The notes below the pieces were generated by a model. That model ran no database searches, was not told the origin of the DNA, and worked only from the letters and a program-made list of their open reading frames with translations. Shown here one piece after another: positions 11,290-22,737 of a stretch of DNA of 64,000 bases (position 1 is the first letter of the stretch; each line of letters opens with the position of its first letter). A program made the translations under genes and the position numbers. Source of the DNA: Centroberyx gerrardi (lineage: Eukaryota > Chordata > Actinopteri > Beryciformes > Berycidae); contig NC_136004.1 in NCBI RefSeq assembly GCF_048128805.1, positions 23,744,284-23,808,283 of the forward strand, read 5' to 3'.

Positions 11290-13984
11290 TGTGTAGGTAC
11301 CTGTCAGAGTTCCTGTATGCCTGGCTGATGTCCACTCTGAGCAGAGCAGACTCCTCTCAGATGGCAGAGGAGAGGATCCTGGAGGAGCAGCAGAAAGGAC
11401 GCAGCAGCAAGAAAACCAAGAAGAAGAAGAAAGGTACATTCTGCTGGGAGACTCCTTGGCTGAGGCGGACTCTCTGTGCATGACATGACCACACTGTATT
11501 AGCCCGAGTCCACAGGGAGGCTCTATGCCGGCTAACAGCGGATATTGATCTTATGTTTGGGTTTCTTGCGCAGTTCGCCCGCTCAGCAAGGAGATCACCA
11601 TGAGCCAAGCCTACCAGAACATGTGTGCTGGCATGTACAAGGTAGGACATAAAGATATAAATACACACACACACACACACAGGTCATATAGACACTAGGC
11701 CTGTGCCGATTATACAGTAATCTTTATGATTATTATACAATGAAAACCTTAAAAACATACTGGACTAGGCTTTAGTTACTTAAAAACTAATTTATCAGAC
11801 ATTCCTCTTTTTTTAAACATGTTTTAAGACTGTAGAACATATGTAAACAAAAACAAATTATGTAAAATACTTTTTTTCTTAAAAAACAAAAGTAATAAAC
11901 AGCAATCTATCAATCACAATCAATAACAGCATCTAAAATAAAGTATTTTTAGAGGGTTCCAACTTTTGTGGGAAACAAGTCGCCATTATTGCGATGGTCG
12001 CGATAATTCAAATTCAGGGCGGTGTCATAATATATAGTAATACCGGTTATTGTCCCATCTCTAATAGACACGCTGACCCCTCTTCTCTTACACCTACCTG
12101 TAATTCGCTCTCGCTCTCGCTCTCTCTCTCTCTCGCTCTCTCTCTCTTTCTTTTTCTCTCTCCGTCTCTCTCCGCAGACCATGGTAGCGTTGGATATGGA
12201 TGGGAAGGTGCGTAAGCCTCAGTTTGAGCTGGACAGCGAGCAGGTTCGCTACGAGCATCGCTTCGCCCCCTTCAACAGCGTGGTCACCCCCCCACCTGTG
12301 CACTACATCCAGTTCAAGGTAGTGTGCGTTTGTCTGTGTTCGTCTGTGCACACGTGTGTATAAGCACACTAGAGTATATCCAGTCAGACGCTTTTCTCTC
12401 ACTCTTTTTCCCTTCCCCTCCCCACTCTACTTCTTTCCCTCCTCTTTCCCTCCCTGCACCTCTCTCCTCTCCTCCCCCTCTTCTTGCCTCCTCCAGGAGA
12501 TGTCCGATCTGAAGAAGTACAATCCTCCGCCGGGCTCCGCCGACCTCTACCTGGCGGCCAGCAAACACTTCCAGCAGGCCAAGCTCATCCTAGAAAACGT
12601 GCCCAGCCCAGACCCCGAGGTCAGCAAATTTGACTAGTGTGAAAGAAATCCCCGCTCTTACAGAAAACAGTTTGGTGTTCAGCATATGATATTCCATTGC
12701 TCAGGAACTATGAGTCCCAAAATTCTCCACTACTTCTTTAGTTTAATTGTCAACCTCCTTGTCAAATATTATTTGATTAACTCTATAATATGGTAAATTA
12801 ATTAGAACAGTCTTATGGGATCACACCAATGTTCCCCAGACCTTCACTAGTTTACAGTCTCCAAAGCTTCATGCGTTTGCAATAGAAGGTAGATAGAATA
12901 ATACTGTAGATTCTTCAGTAGTAGCCTAAAATATAGTTAGTATTTAATTATTAGTTATAATAGCCTGCCCAGTTGGTTGCAAAAAATCTCTCCAGGATAA
13001 GAGTTGGAAAACTACCTGATTATGTCATGTAAGAGACCAAGGCCAGTCTGGAGAATTGGTCCATGCGAACCACTGATCTGTCTTAATGATGTCTTAGAAT
13101 GAATTTTATTGATAATGCGGGTAATATTAAACTGGCACTGGGACATTGAAAAGCTGTGTGTTTGTGCAGAGGTTCACAACATTGTGCTGCTGTATTGCAG
13201 CAACCTAAGTTAATTAGTTTGACTTTTATGCTACTGAAGAGAAATGTGCTTGCCCATTCCTATGTCCTCTACAGTACAAAAGATTAATAACCAATTATGA
13301 TTGGTTGGTAACAGGTGAACCGTATCCTGAAGGTGGCCAAGCCCAACATCGTAGTGATGAAGCTGCTGGCTGGAGGGCACAAGAAGGAGACCAAGGTAAC
13401 ACGATACACACTTTCCTTAGAGCCCTTATCATTTGTTATTAATAGTATTATTATTTTTATTATGTTAAGACTTGCTGATGAATCTGTTATGCTCCTGTTT
13501 TTACAACCAGTATAAATGTGAACAATTAGCAACTTCAAAGAAGTTCAAAGAAGTTGTAAAAGTCACATTTACATCCAATAAATGGAAATGTAAACCAAGC
13601 CAGCAGTGGGGTGACAGTGGTTCAACACGAGTTACCAGATTCTAATTCTGGAATGGATGTTTTATTCAAAACAATAAAAAAATAATAATCCTGTGATGTA
13701 TGTGTGTAACAGTGGGCTTAATATTACTGCCTAAAGTTACAAAAACTCACTGTGATCAGTACTTGTGGCAGATACATGTCAGTTTACAGAATTTAAGCCT
13801 TGATAAGAACTAATACAAATCAACTACAACTATAAATGACAGGCAACTTGATGGGCTTATTTTAGGTGTCTTCTGTAACAGCTGTGCATAATCATGAAAA
13901 CATTACAAATCTGTCCATCCCTAGGTGCTCCCAGAGTTTGACTTCTCGGCTCACAAATACTTCCCAGTGGTCAAGATTATCTGA
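2708..13984 (+). CDS. naa35: N-alpha-acetyltransferase 35, NatC auxiliary subunit (NAA35/MAK10)
   Basis: NAA35 is the large auxiliary subunit of NatC. With catalytic NAA30 and NAA38 it acetylates N-terminal methionine followed by a hydrophobic residue on ribosome-bound chains. Coding exons: 2708-2828, 3004-3037, 4027-4141, 4802-4876, 5534-5701, 6154-6220, 6439-6482, 6592-6642, 7565-7648, 7827-7941, 8503-8681, 9278-9337, 9594-9700, 9878-9944, 10300-10398, 10934-11112, 11297-11433, 11574-11641, 12178-12318, 12497-12619, 13315-13395, 13925-13984. They sum to 2,175 nt (724 aa plus stop); human is 725 aa. Recognisable blocks are [10 protein letters not shown] near residue 65 (Mak10 domain), [36 protein letters not shown], a lysine-rich stretch near 556-567, and the C-terminus [15 protein letters not shown]. 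The start MVMKS matches the human start. All junctions are GT-AG; the donor after 12619 (GAG|GTCAGC) is weak. I see no frame breaks. Confidence 0.97.
2853..2916. repeat. (TG)n followed by a 19-G run
   Basis: An interrupted (TG)n tract ends in an uninterrupted run of 19 G at 2898-2916. It begins 24 nt after the NAA35 exon 2 donor. Confidence 0.9.
3937..4002. repeat. (CA)n tract upstream of NAA35 exon 4
   Basis: An interrupted (CA)n run with CT variants ends 24 nt before the exon 4 acceptor. The real acceptor follows a short pyrimidine stretch and TGGCAG. Confidence 0.9.
4149..4184 (+). other. Perfect 16-bp hairpin just after the NAA35 exon 4 donor
   Basis: The arms at 4149-4164 and 4169-4184 are exact reverse complements (core GTTGACCACTCAC). 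They are separated by a 4-nt loop, TGCT. The first arm begins 8 nt after the last exon base (4141), so the stem abuts the 5' splice site of the pre-mRNA. Confidence 0.9.
5503..5769. repeat. (TG)n tracts flanking NAA35 exon 6
   Basis: (TG)n at about 5503-5530 runs directly into the exon 6 acceptor (GTTCAG at 5533). A longer (TG)n at 5725-5769 follows the donor after 5701. The exon between them codes for the WLEGHSLAQ segment. Confidence 0.85.
6326..6391. repeat. Three-copy TTGACATTTTCTTTCC minisatellite
   Basis: Three near-identical 16-nt units make a pyrimidine-rich tandem repeat in the intron before NAA35 exon 8, which starts at 6439. Confidence 0.8.
8009..8330 (+). repeat. Degenerate tandem copies of the end of NAA35 exon 11 within the following intron
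   Basis: The 3' end of exon 11 plus its donor (about 7881-7950) reappears three times downstream in decayed form, each copy followed by a CA-rich run. Copy 1 is at about 8009-8092 and keeps AAAATGACA-CACTAAAGGA. Copy 2 is at about 8156-8205 and keeps CCAGTCACAA-CCAAAGGA. Copy 3 is at about 8249-8330 and keeps CAGAATGATACCAGTAAAG. None keeps a clean frame with splice sites, so they are probably not used exons. The CA tracts between them (7943-7999 and 8093-8142) probably mediated the duplication. Confidence 0.7.
11240..11286. repeat. (TG)n tract forming the NAA35 exon 18 acceptor region
   Basis: A (TG)n run continues through TTTGTGTGTAG to the exon 18 start at 11297. No conventional pyrimidine tract is present. 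Confidence 0.9.
12105..12176. repeat. (CT)n-rich tract before NAA35 exon 20
   Basis: A CT-rich simple repeat serves as the pyrimidine tract of the exon 20 acceptor, which ends CTCCGCAG at 12177. Confidence 0.85.
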
Positions 13985-15000
13985 CTCTGCTCCGCACCAC
14001 GAGCTGCTGTGACAACCTCAACGCTTCACCTGTAAAGACCACACCCTCACCGGAACAAGTGTGCGATGGCCCTGATCCAGTCCTTGTCTGAACAAGTGTG
14101 TGTGATACACCTACAAGGAGTGTTTGATACACTCAATCCTTTCTTCACCTGAACGGGAGATGTGACACGTGAACCCAGACCAGAGATCCATCAACCGGAC
14201 CCAATCTGAGTGACAGTATTCACATCTGCATCTGTGAAAGTGTATGTGTGTATGTGTGTGTGCGTACGTACGTAAGTGCATGTGTGTGTATGTGTCGGAG
14301 AGATAAGCTAAGGTGCTTGCGTGCGAGGAAGGGACTGTGATGAACTGGCCAGAGGAAAATGTTGTAAGCTGCATCTAAAACAATCTCTAGCCGTATACTT
14401 GTCAAGGATTGAAAACAAATAGCAGCAAGCCTTTTATGTACATGCTTACGATCTGAATGGGAATGTTGTCTTGTAAAGCACCAGTCACATGTGACTGATG
14501 GATGGCATCAGTCTGTCTTGTGAAACCTAGACAGGGCGCTCCAAGGAGAAGGACCACATGAAGATCTTGCAAGTCATTTTTATTGACAACTTAAAGAGTA
14601 AAGTTGCATGAACCGAAGGCCTATGAAACCCATTGAAAACACATTTTGCTGTCTAAGTACCAAGTATATGGTTGTCACTATGAAAAGAGGGCCATGAAAC
14701 ATTGAGATCTTAGAGATACAAGGTGCATCCAACAGCTGTGCTAGAGATACTTTCCCAGGCCAGAGACTCATCATCTGTAACCCAGAGCATCTTCAATCGA
14801 CTGCTAACACCAGCAAACCCAAAGGACTGAAAAACTACAACTCCCACACATCTCTGGAACTGAATAAAACTTGTCTTTACTGTGTTATTTCTTTTGTTTT
14901 TTTTGTTATTTTTTAATGTCACTCAATTCCTTACTTGTTCGTGAATTTCACACATTTGTCCATTATTGGTTTAAAAGACAATAAAACAATTTCTAATAAC
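13985..15000 (+). terminator. naa35: NAA35 3'UTR and poly(A) signals
   Basis: The 3'UTR follows the TGA at 13982-13984. AATAAA hexamers occur at 14863-14868 and 14980-14985; the second sits in a T-rich context and is a plausible main end. The 3'UTR contains a (GTAC)n/(TG)n patch near 14230-14295. Confidence 0.6.
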
Positions 15001-15936
15001 ATACATGTCAATCAGAAAAGAATCCAAAGTAAAAAACGTATCCAATTCTAGTTGAAAAGTTGGTTTTGCCATAGAAACACAAAATGGATATTCGTGTTTA
15101 TAGCTGGTTTGCAATTTGTTCAGTGTTAGTATGTAATGTTTCCCCAACCATTCATTAAAATCTGGCTAATTAGGTCGATGCATGTGGAGAAAAAATGGCG
15201 GTAACAAGCCATCACCCTTAAACGCCCTCGAACTGCAGACATCTGTTAAACTGAACTACCTCATGACCTAATAGCCTTCCAGCTAACCACACTTCATTTT
15301 CAGCTGAGTTAATATAAGAAAGAAGTAAGTATACCGTATATAAGTATTTCTGAGATATAAACTACCTGCTTTGCCACTGCAGTGGTGTGGAGGGTGAAGT
15401 TACACAGTACTGTCCCACAAAATGCTATGGCAAAAGTGATCCTGTTGTGAAGAAATTACCAACAATATTCAGTTCAGATTTAATTTTCTCTTTGCAAATT
15501 GTATGTTTGGTAGACAGATATAACACACAGACAATCAGGTTTTGCTACTCTGGCCCACTGAAAATTGAGAAACTGGATGGATGAGACAGTTTTTTAAAAA
15601 TCTTTTACAATTTACTTACTAGAGAGTTTCAGTTTCCAATTAATTTGCTTGTGCACTTTGCACCTTAACTATAATCAATTAAATATGAAGAGAAAGAAGA
15701 TAAATAATGGTAGAAAATAAAATGGTGAAGAGACACACGATGGGTTACGTGATACATGATTGTTTTAAAAGCCTTTTTTCAGTATCAAGTTGTTTTTCAG
15801 GTAAAACTGCTTTTTAAATGGAGTTAAATCCAAATCCAAGGTATTGTGTTAACATTATGAGAACTGTTATAACACACAATCCATAGATCCATCTATGGAT
15901 CACAACAATCCACCTGCAAAGCACTAATAAAAGCTA
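15001..15936. other. Convergent intergenic gap between NAA35 and the protease homologue
   Basis: AT-rich sequence with no coding potential that I can support. It must contain the 3'UTR of the minus-strand protease gene; an ATTAAA on the minus strand near 15,480 is a possible poly(A) signal. A short palindrome (ATCCATAGAT / ATCTATGGAT) lies near 15,880-15,901. Confidence 0.5.
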
Positions 15937-18494
15937 CTACAACTGCCAATTCTTACGTATGGTTTCATCAATCCACTGTCTGTAGTGACAAATATCTAGG
16001 ATTTTAATTGGGTTTGCACACTCATCAACAGGGTTGCTGACAATAACACCATACAAGACTCCGTTGTCCTCCACAGCTGAACCTGCATCTCCCTGCAAGC
16101 GAGATGGAGAGAGAAAGGGTTTCATCGGTAGGTCAGTATCACATAGTAACTTACAGTATATGAACAAAAAATGAAGATAGAATTTTTAAAAAAACGGATG
16201 GTTTACTTGGCAGGCCTCCACACCAGGCTTCCAGGCACACATGGTGTTTGTCTCGTCACTGTGGTACTTCTCATCCGATTTAGCATCCTCACCACATGCA
16301 GCGATGGCTGTGGTGGCACACCTCAGGTCTTTGGGGGTTTTCACTTCTGAGGATTTTAAAAGAAAGGTCAGAAAAATATCTTCTACTTCTGACAGGCGAA
16401 ATTGAATCTAGCATCTCGGTGTGCCTCACTTGTCACGTCGGCCTTCTTGGCTCCCCAGCCGCCAATGCGAACCTTCGTCCCCTGATTGGGTTTGGCGCAG
16501 GAGTCGGCAGGAGGAAGCTCGATGATGGGGAGTTTAGAAGAAACATCTTCGTTCAGTTTTATGAGCATGATGTCATGAGCCTTCTCGTCTTCACCTTTGA
16601 AGGTGAACTGTTGTTCAACTTTGATGTCTTGCTCGTTTCTTTTTGTCTTCCCCTTCATGAAGGAGATTGCGTTTTTATACCACGCCACATCGTGGTTTAG
16701 GCCAATCTTCACTTTCACCATCCTGCAAAAGAGGAGGCAAGGTGAACTCAGACAGACATCCATCATACCCATGGCATAAGTAAAACAGTTTATCTGGTCT
16801 TTTTTATTTCTTTCTTTATTGTTGTCGTTTACATTATTTTCCTACCTGATGCACCCTACCTCAATGCCCCTAAGTCTCTCAGGGCAGTCTAATGTTGTTT
16901 TTTCTTTGCAAGCTAGGCTAATCTAACAAGATCAACCTTTTTTCTTTTTTTTTCCTAGTAGTCAACTGTATTTTATTCAGCCTACCATATACCTCAAGGA
17001 ATTGGAAAGGATTTGGCAGCATATAAGATTACTTACATTATTTAAGAACACTTACATTAAGTGTTCAATAACTAATGTTAACTAATGCATTTACTAACAT
17101 GAATTAGACATGATTAACAACATTAACAACGATTAGTTTATGTTAAATGCACATGAATGAAGGGTTTCAATTTAGACTATACATTGGCATTAACAAACAA
17201 CAACATTACTTATTGCAATTTATTGTGCATTTAATATGAACTCATCTTTCTTAATGTCACTGTTCATGCTTAATTGATGTTAGTAAACACAGTTAACAAA
17301 CATGTATAATACCATTAATTAATACTCATGTGTGTTTAACTAATCTTTGTTAATGTGTTATTCATGTTTAATTAATGTTAGTAAATGCATTAGGTAACAT
17401 TAGTTAATGAACATTGAATGTAAAGTTACTGAAAACATTTCTCCACGATATTTCATGACATCTATGCCCGAGTGAATACATTCGACTCCCACAGGCAGCT
17501 GGCAGCACAACAAAACCGACTCACACGCTCGCTCACTCCCACATGCTTCCACACACACACCCTCACGCTGGATGTTTCTTACCGTTCGGCGCAGTGAGAA
17601 GCAGTGAGGATCCAGCGGGTGTTGAGCAGAGAGCCTCCACAGAAGCTTCCCCCTTGGATCGATTCCACCTGGACATGGTACTGCCTCTCCTTTCCACAGG
17701 GCTTACTCCCAACAACCCTCTTCTCAACGCCCTCCGATGCCGCACCTGATAGATGGAGGAGGAGCAGAGACACAGCATACACCTGGGTTTCTGGGTTTCT
17801 CATGACTTCAACCCCCGGTCACGTCATGGTGCGCCTGGGTTCACACATAGGGAGCTCTAGTTTGAGCCTGGGTCAGAAGATGAGGATACATTTACTGGGT
17901 TTTGGGCCCTTTGGAAGACCCTGACATAGACTGTTTTTTTTCCATTCATGCTTTTGCGTTTTGTTAAATGTAGTTTGGAAAGAGTAGAGGCCCAAAAATG
18001 GCAGAGCAAATGATGATGATGAAAAAAAATAGCTTAAATAGAAGTAATTGCGTTCACATGACAAAAATGAACAGACAAACACGTTTCAACCTAGATGGGT
18101 CTTCTTCTTTTACACTGCCTGAAGAAGACCCATCTAGGTTGAAATGTGTTGTGTGTAAGAAGTTAATACCTGAATGTTTCTGTTCTTGACTTTGGAAGAT
18201 GTGCCACCTCTGTTCATTTTTGACATGTGGACACAATTACTTCTGTTAAAGTGTTATTGTTTTATACATGCAAGGAAGCCCTGTCACTGTTTTTTCTTGT
18301 TAAATATTCCAATGCATCTGTCAGACACTTGGAACACGTTTTGAAAAGCATATGGAGTGGAAAAAATAACGTTGGCTTCCTCCAAAGCAGAGTGGAATGC
18401 CCTTTAGCTCCTCTAAAAAATGAAGATCTGAATGTAGTTGAAAGATGAAAAACTCACCACCTAGCATCAAAAGCAGAACAAGGCACGGCTTCAT
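15937..18494 (-). CDS. Secreted chymotrypsin-fold serine protease homologue, catalytic Ser replaced by Ala (probable pseudoprotease)
   Basis: Coding exons in transcript order: 18494-18458, 17745-17583, 16722-16430, 16346-16207, 16092-15937. They give 789 nt (262 aa) and all phases close. The exon 1 donor could instead fall 3 nt earlier. A hydrophobic signal peptide covers residues 1 to about 16. A short propeptide ends in KR before VVGS, in place of the usual IVGG. The His motif TASHC (His63) and Asp motif HDIMLIKL (Asp117) are kept. The active-site loop reads ACQGDAGSA, so Ser195 (chymotrypsin numbering) is Ala214. Position 189 of the S1 pocket aligns to Glu, and the usual SWG (214-216) reads SNP. 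Exon phases match kallikrein/granzyme/trypsin-like genes. The family is certain; the ortholog is not identified. Haptoglobin, from memory, also carries GDAGSA, but it lacks the catalytic His kept here. I infer a non-catalytic secreted role. Confidence 0.88.
17050..17426. mobile_element. MITE with long inverted termini in a protease intron
   Basis: The left arm (about 17054-17104) contains TAACTAATGCATTTACTAAC. It is the reverse complement of the right arm near 17360-17425, with a few mismatches. The interior is AT-rich and non-coding. The insertion is in the intron between protease exons 2 and 3. The superfamily was not determined. Confidence 0.7.
18040..18244. mobile_element. Hairpin MITE in protease intron 1
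   Basis: A nested inverted repeat. The inner arms 18084-18107 and 18121-18144 form a perfect 24-bp stem (core CCTAGATGGGTCTTCTTC) around a 13-nt loop. The outer arms (18040-18074 and about 18210-18244) are also complementary, with a few mismatches and an insertion on the right side. This architecture is typical of a non-autonomous DNA transposon. Confidence 0.75.
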
Positions 18495-18544
18495 CGCGGT
18501 CCCTCTGGATCAGTGTAAGTGACGGACTGGGTGATGCTTCAACT

Positions 18545-18553
18545 CTTATATTA
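18545..18553 (-). promoter_or_regulatory. TATA-like box of the protease gene
   Basis: The minus strand reads TAATATAAG about 51 nt upstream of the start codon at 18494. Transcription would then start near 18,520, leaving a short 5'UTR. Confidence 0.5.
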
Positions 18554-18559
18554 AACGTA

Positions 18560-21500
18560 TCAGATTCGGACATTATTTCTATTGGATGCCCCCGTGGGCA
18601 GAGACAAAGTTATACGTGGCCATCAACGCACTCACCACCCCACCTTTCATAGCCATGTATGGCTATCAATGCTCATTCACCACAGTGTAATAAACTGTTA
18701 GGGTGTGACAAGGAGAGACAGTGTTGGGACACTGGAAAAGCACTGTAGAAAAAAACTACCTTTACCTTTTTCATAGCAAAAAACAAAAGAAAAACTGCAA
18801 AAAAAAAAAACAATGCTGCCCCTTTGAAAAGGGCAAATTAGCCAAGTTTCATCAACCAGATTATGGTGAGTCATGCTTTCCTCTGAACTGGAAAAACCAT
18901 ATGCACTTTGTTTGAAATAGTGGCAAAGTCTCTGGGTATCATCAGCAAAGTCCGCTTTTTGGCTTCATCAGATCAATATCTTTTAACACTCTATTGCAGT
19001 ATTTTTTTTTATTTACCCTTACTTCACATACTAGAACAGTGCTTTGACTTCCATGTTTGCTACCAGTCTCCTCAAGCTCCATACTTTACTAAAGAAATGT
19101 GTTAGATTATCCACTTTCAGCAACTCAACTGAATATTCACCACTCATTTGGCAACCAACCAGATGGGAAACACTTTATAATAACTTTCATTAATAAGCCT
19201 TCAACAAATCTTTAATAGACATGAACAAACAATTAGTTCATACTTATGTCATAAGTTACAAATGTTAGTAAATGTTGAAACGGGAATAATGGCAGAGGTT
19301 CATCTCATTTGGTTTCAGAGAATTTGTATAGATAACCCTCTCCACACAGTATCTTTTGCTTGATTAAACATGACAGTATATTCAAAACAATACAATTTCC
19401 TTACGTTCCACGATAAAATTCTAATTGCAATTTATAATTTGAAAATATTCACTAGACATCAAATTGTTGTAAGGCTGGTAGCCTATTTAATATGTTATTA
19501 TTCATCTGGATGACCTGAAAAGTTAAAATATAAAATAATAATTATATAAAACTCAACTGAATATGGGACAATGGTCATAGGCTTTTATCCAAATGAGGAT
19601 ATAAATGGAAGACGTTATCTTGCCTACATAGCTGTTCAGTCTAGATATACAGTATTACTTGCCACCATATGAAATGGAATTTAATTAATCTTAATTCTCA
19701 TTCCATTGCCACGATGAAAGAAAAAAACTTTTTATTGGGGCCACGGTGCTTTCTGAACAAGAGTAAAGACAATACAAAGAACAGCCCGACACAACATAGT
19801 GTAACAGTACAATGGTAGGTTTCACCTGAATAAATAAAAGATCGTATAAAAAGGTATCTTAACATTGTCGTAATCAGAATTGGAATTTAAGTATTGCAAT
19901 ATTAACAGTATTAGTATAAGTGACTGTGGCCAACAAGTTCATTCAATATTTTATGTAAAAACAGTTTCCCCTCGTAGTTTATATGGTGATGACAGCAAAA
20001 ATAAGTTGACAAGAAGTATGACAACACAGAGGAAAATTATAATGGAAAAATGTGTAAGGAAGGTGAAGGAGTAACATTTTATTTGGATAGTCCAATGTTG
20101 ACACTAAACTAATAATCAGGTGACAAAAAGTAGATGTTCAACAAAGTGTCACTTGTCTATTTGTTGCATTTGTAACCCTAACCCCAACATAAATACTCCA
20201 CAGTTTAGATCTTCTGTGTCTTATGGAGAACTGGCAATGAGAGCATGTATGTAAGTATGAACTATTCAGTTGAGGTTTATATAATTATTTTATATTTAAA
20301 TTTTTCAGGTCATCCAGATGAATTGAATATTAAATGGGGAACAATAGGGCCTTACCTTAAAATATAAATGATTTGATGTTGTATAGTGAATAGCGAATAC
20401 ATTTAAATTACACAATATCAAATGCAAATATTTTGCAATCAGAAGTCTATCTTGGAACGTAAGGAAATTGTATTATCTTGACTACAGCCTACTGTGTTTA
20501 AACAGCAGAGATAAAATGACACTCTGCCATTATTTGAATTTGAATTTATAGCGTCATGTGCTTTTCCATTGAGATTGTGTGTGTGTGTGTGATTAAACCT
20601 TTTCCAAATTCAACTAACATCAGGAGATGCCCACATTTTCATGACTGTACCTGCAAAGGGACATGAGATATTCCTGTTCAGATTCTAGCCACTTTTAAAC
20701 CGATTATGGCAACACCACAAGGCCAATCAGCTCTATATCTCTTCAGTGGCCATTAGGGCTTCCCTTCTACAACTAGACCAAGTTTTGGAAAAATGAGCAG
20801 GGCGGCTATGTCTAAACTGAAAATGAGCTCTCCAGTGCCTCCATGTTGTTTGATTGGGCCAATAATGGAGGGTTTGTCTCTTTTTCCATCTGCTGACAGG
20901 CCATAAAGTTTCATGGTGTTTAAGTGAATCCATCCGGAAGTTATATGCTTTTGTGAGAAGCCACGCCCACTGCCACACCCCCTTTGGCCAATCAGTGTGA
21001 GAAGTTAATCAATTCTTCCTTGCCCCATGACCAACCTTTGCCTAAAATCTCACTTTTGGGAAATGTGAGATTTTCAAATTGACAGTGTGAGAGTTGGTCT
21101 GTCTGTCTGGGCCACATCATTAGCATCTTCCAAAAAACAGCCACACCAAGCGACTGGGAACTACAAACCCCACATCTCCCAAACTGAATGAAACAAATGC
21201 CTTTGTAGTGGTAATAAAAACATCTTTTTTTTTTTATTTGTTATCCTGCTGTCTCTTAATGCCTCAATAAAGCCTATGATTACTCAAACCTTTCACAAAT
21301 TTGTTCATCAATGATTCAGAATAAAATACAAACAAGTTCAAAACAAATTAACAAAATGTGAATCCAAATCATGATCTCTCCAGGTACACAGACTTCCAGT
21401 TCAAACGGTGGGTTTTGTTACACAAACAGGCAGACAAAAATTACTCCCTGACAACACAAAGCAGTGGCAGCCCAAGCTTTGCTGTGTCAGAGAAACTAAC

Positions 21501-22737
21501 CCACAGTGAATAACGACATCTACAAAACAACAATACACCATAAAAATCTTGTCTTAGAACTTAAACAATTTGTACACGAGTGGAGTGCGCCTTGTGAGTT
21601 TCACCAGGGGGAAAACCACAAGGCAGACACAAGACACTTTTCATCAACATAACTGAGGGTCCGCGTTCATAACTTAGAACAGGAGTGCCGATTTGGGCCC
21701 GGTTAGTCTCCTGTGAAAATCACACATGAGCAACATTTGGACAATGTCAATGGGCAATTTTACTGACACTATTATATACAGTATATACTTTTTTTTGTTC
21801 TAGCTCACTGTGCTATCCCTTTCTATAACTGCCTTTTAGTTGTGAAGTTGACAAGTTGCAACTTGACCGGTGATCCACAATCAGTACTCATATTCTTATT
21901 TTATTATATACTTAATTTGTATGAAACGTGATGAAAACAAGCCCAGGTAAAAAAAATAAAAATAAAAATAAAAATAAAACAATAAGTTAAAAATCCAGGT
22001 TTCTTCTAGGAGGGAAAGTTACCTTCAAAACTTTGACTTAACAGGTTGAACTCTCCCTGGAAGGACTTTAAAATCATCAACTACCGTTCCTAACATCCCA
22101 TTTCACATTGTGTCAATATGTAACCACCCAGGTGCAAGTCATTTCAGATAGGCAAAAGACGGCACTGTAGGAAGATAACAATTTTCTACTACAGGGTTAT
22201 GGATTCTGTGTTTAAAAATGTACAAGGGTAGCTAACGCAGAACAGAATGTAATGCACATTAATGGTCAGGATTAACAAGAAATGATCAATGCACAACAGA
22301 CATTATGGTAGTTACAATTAAGTGAGTCACTGTGAGTATTTAGTCAGACTGCCAGTTACCTGTGGAAACCAAAAGAAATTATAAGAAAGATGTAGAAAGA
22401 AAGTATAAAACACAAGGCAACAAAATATAGGATCCTGCCACAAAATTTAACATAAACACCTGTTTTTCATGCCTAACTTTTTTAATGTTTGTACTCACCC
22501 ACACATAATTTTCAATTCAGTTTAGTTTTGAGTTGAGCAGACTGTACTGCATGTGGGCTAAACATTAAAAAAAGCACAGCTGTTGAACGCTCACATCTAC
22601 TGGTTTGCAGGTGCCTGAAAGTACAACACATTGTTCCTACTTCAATTAAATGTCCTTCATTCATAGTTTTACAGCAGTTCTCGGAAATCCCACTCCAGTT
22701 TCTCCACAATCTATACAGTCCATTCGATTCAGCAGAC
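18560..22737. other. Gene-free interval between the protease gene and the GOLM1 3' side
   Basis: No coding sequence is supported. The interval is AT-rich and contains the foldback element at 19285-20534, (AAAAT)n at 21948-21979, and unclassified sequence at 20,540-21,100. A segment at 21150-21330 weakly matches the NAA35 3'UTR. Confidence 0.5.
19285..20534. mobile_element. Foldback-type element with ~275-bp inverted arms
   Basis: The left arm 19285-19562 and right arm 20264-20534 are imperfect reverse complements across their length. Anchors are AATAATGGCAGAG / CTCTGCCATTATT, ACAATTTCCTTACGTTCCA and CATCTGGATGACCTGAAAA. The ~700-bp centre has no ORF. It is probably a decayed non-autonomous DNA transposon. 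Confidence 0.75.
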
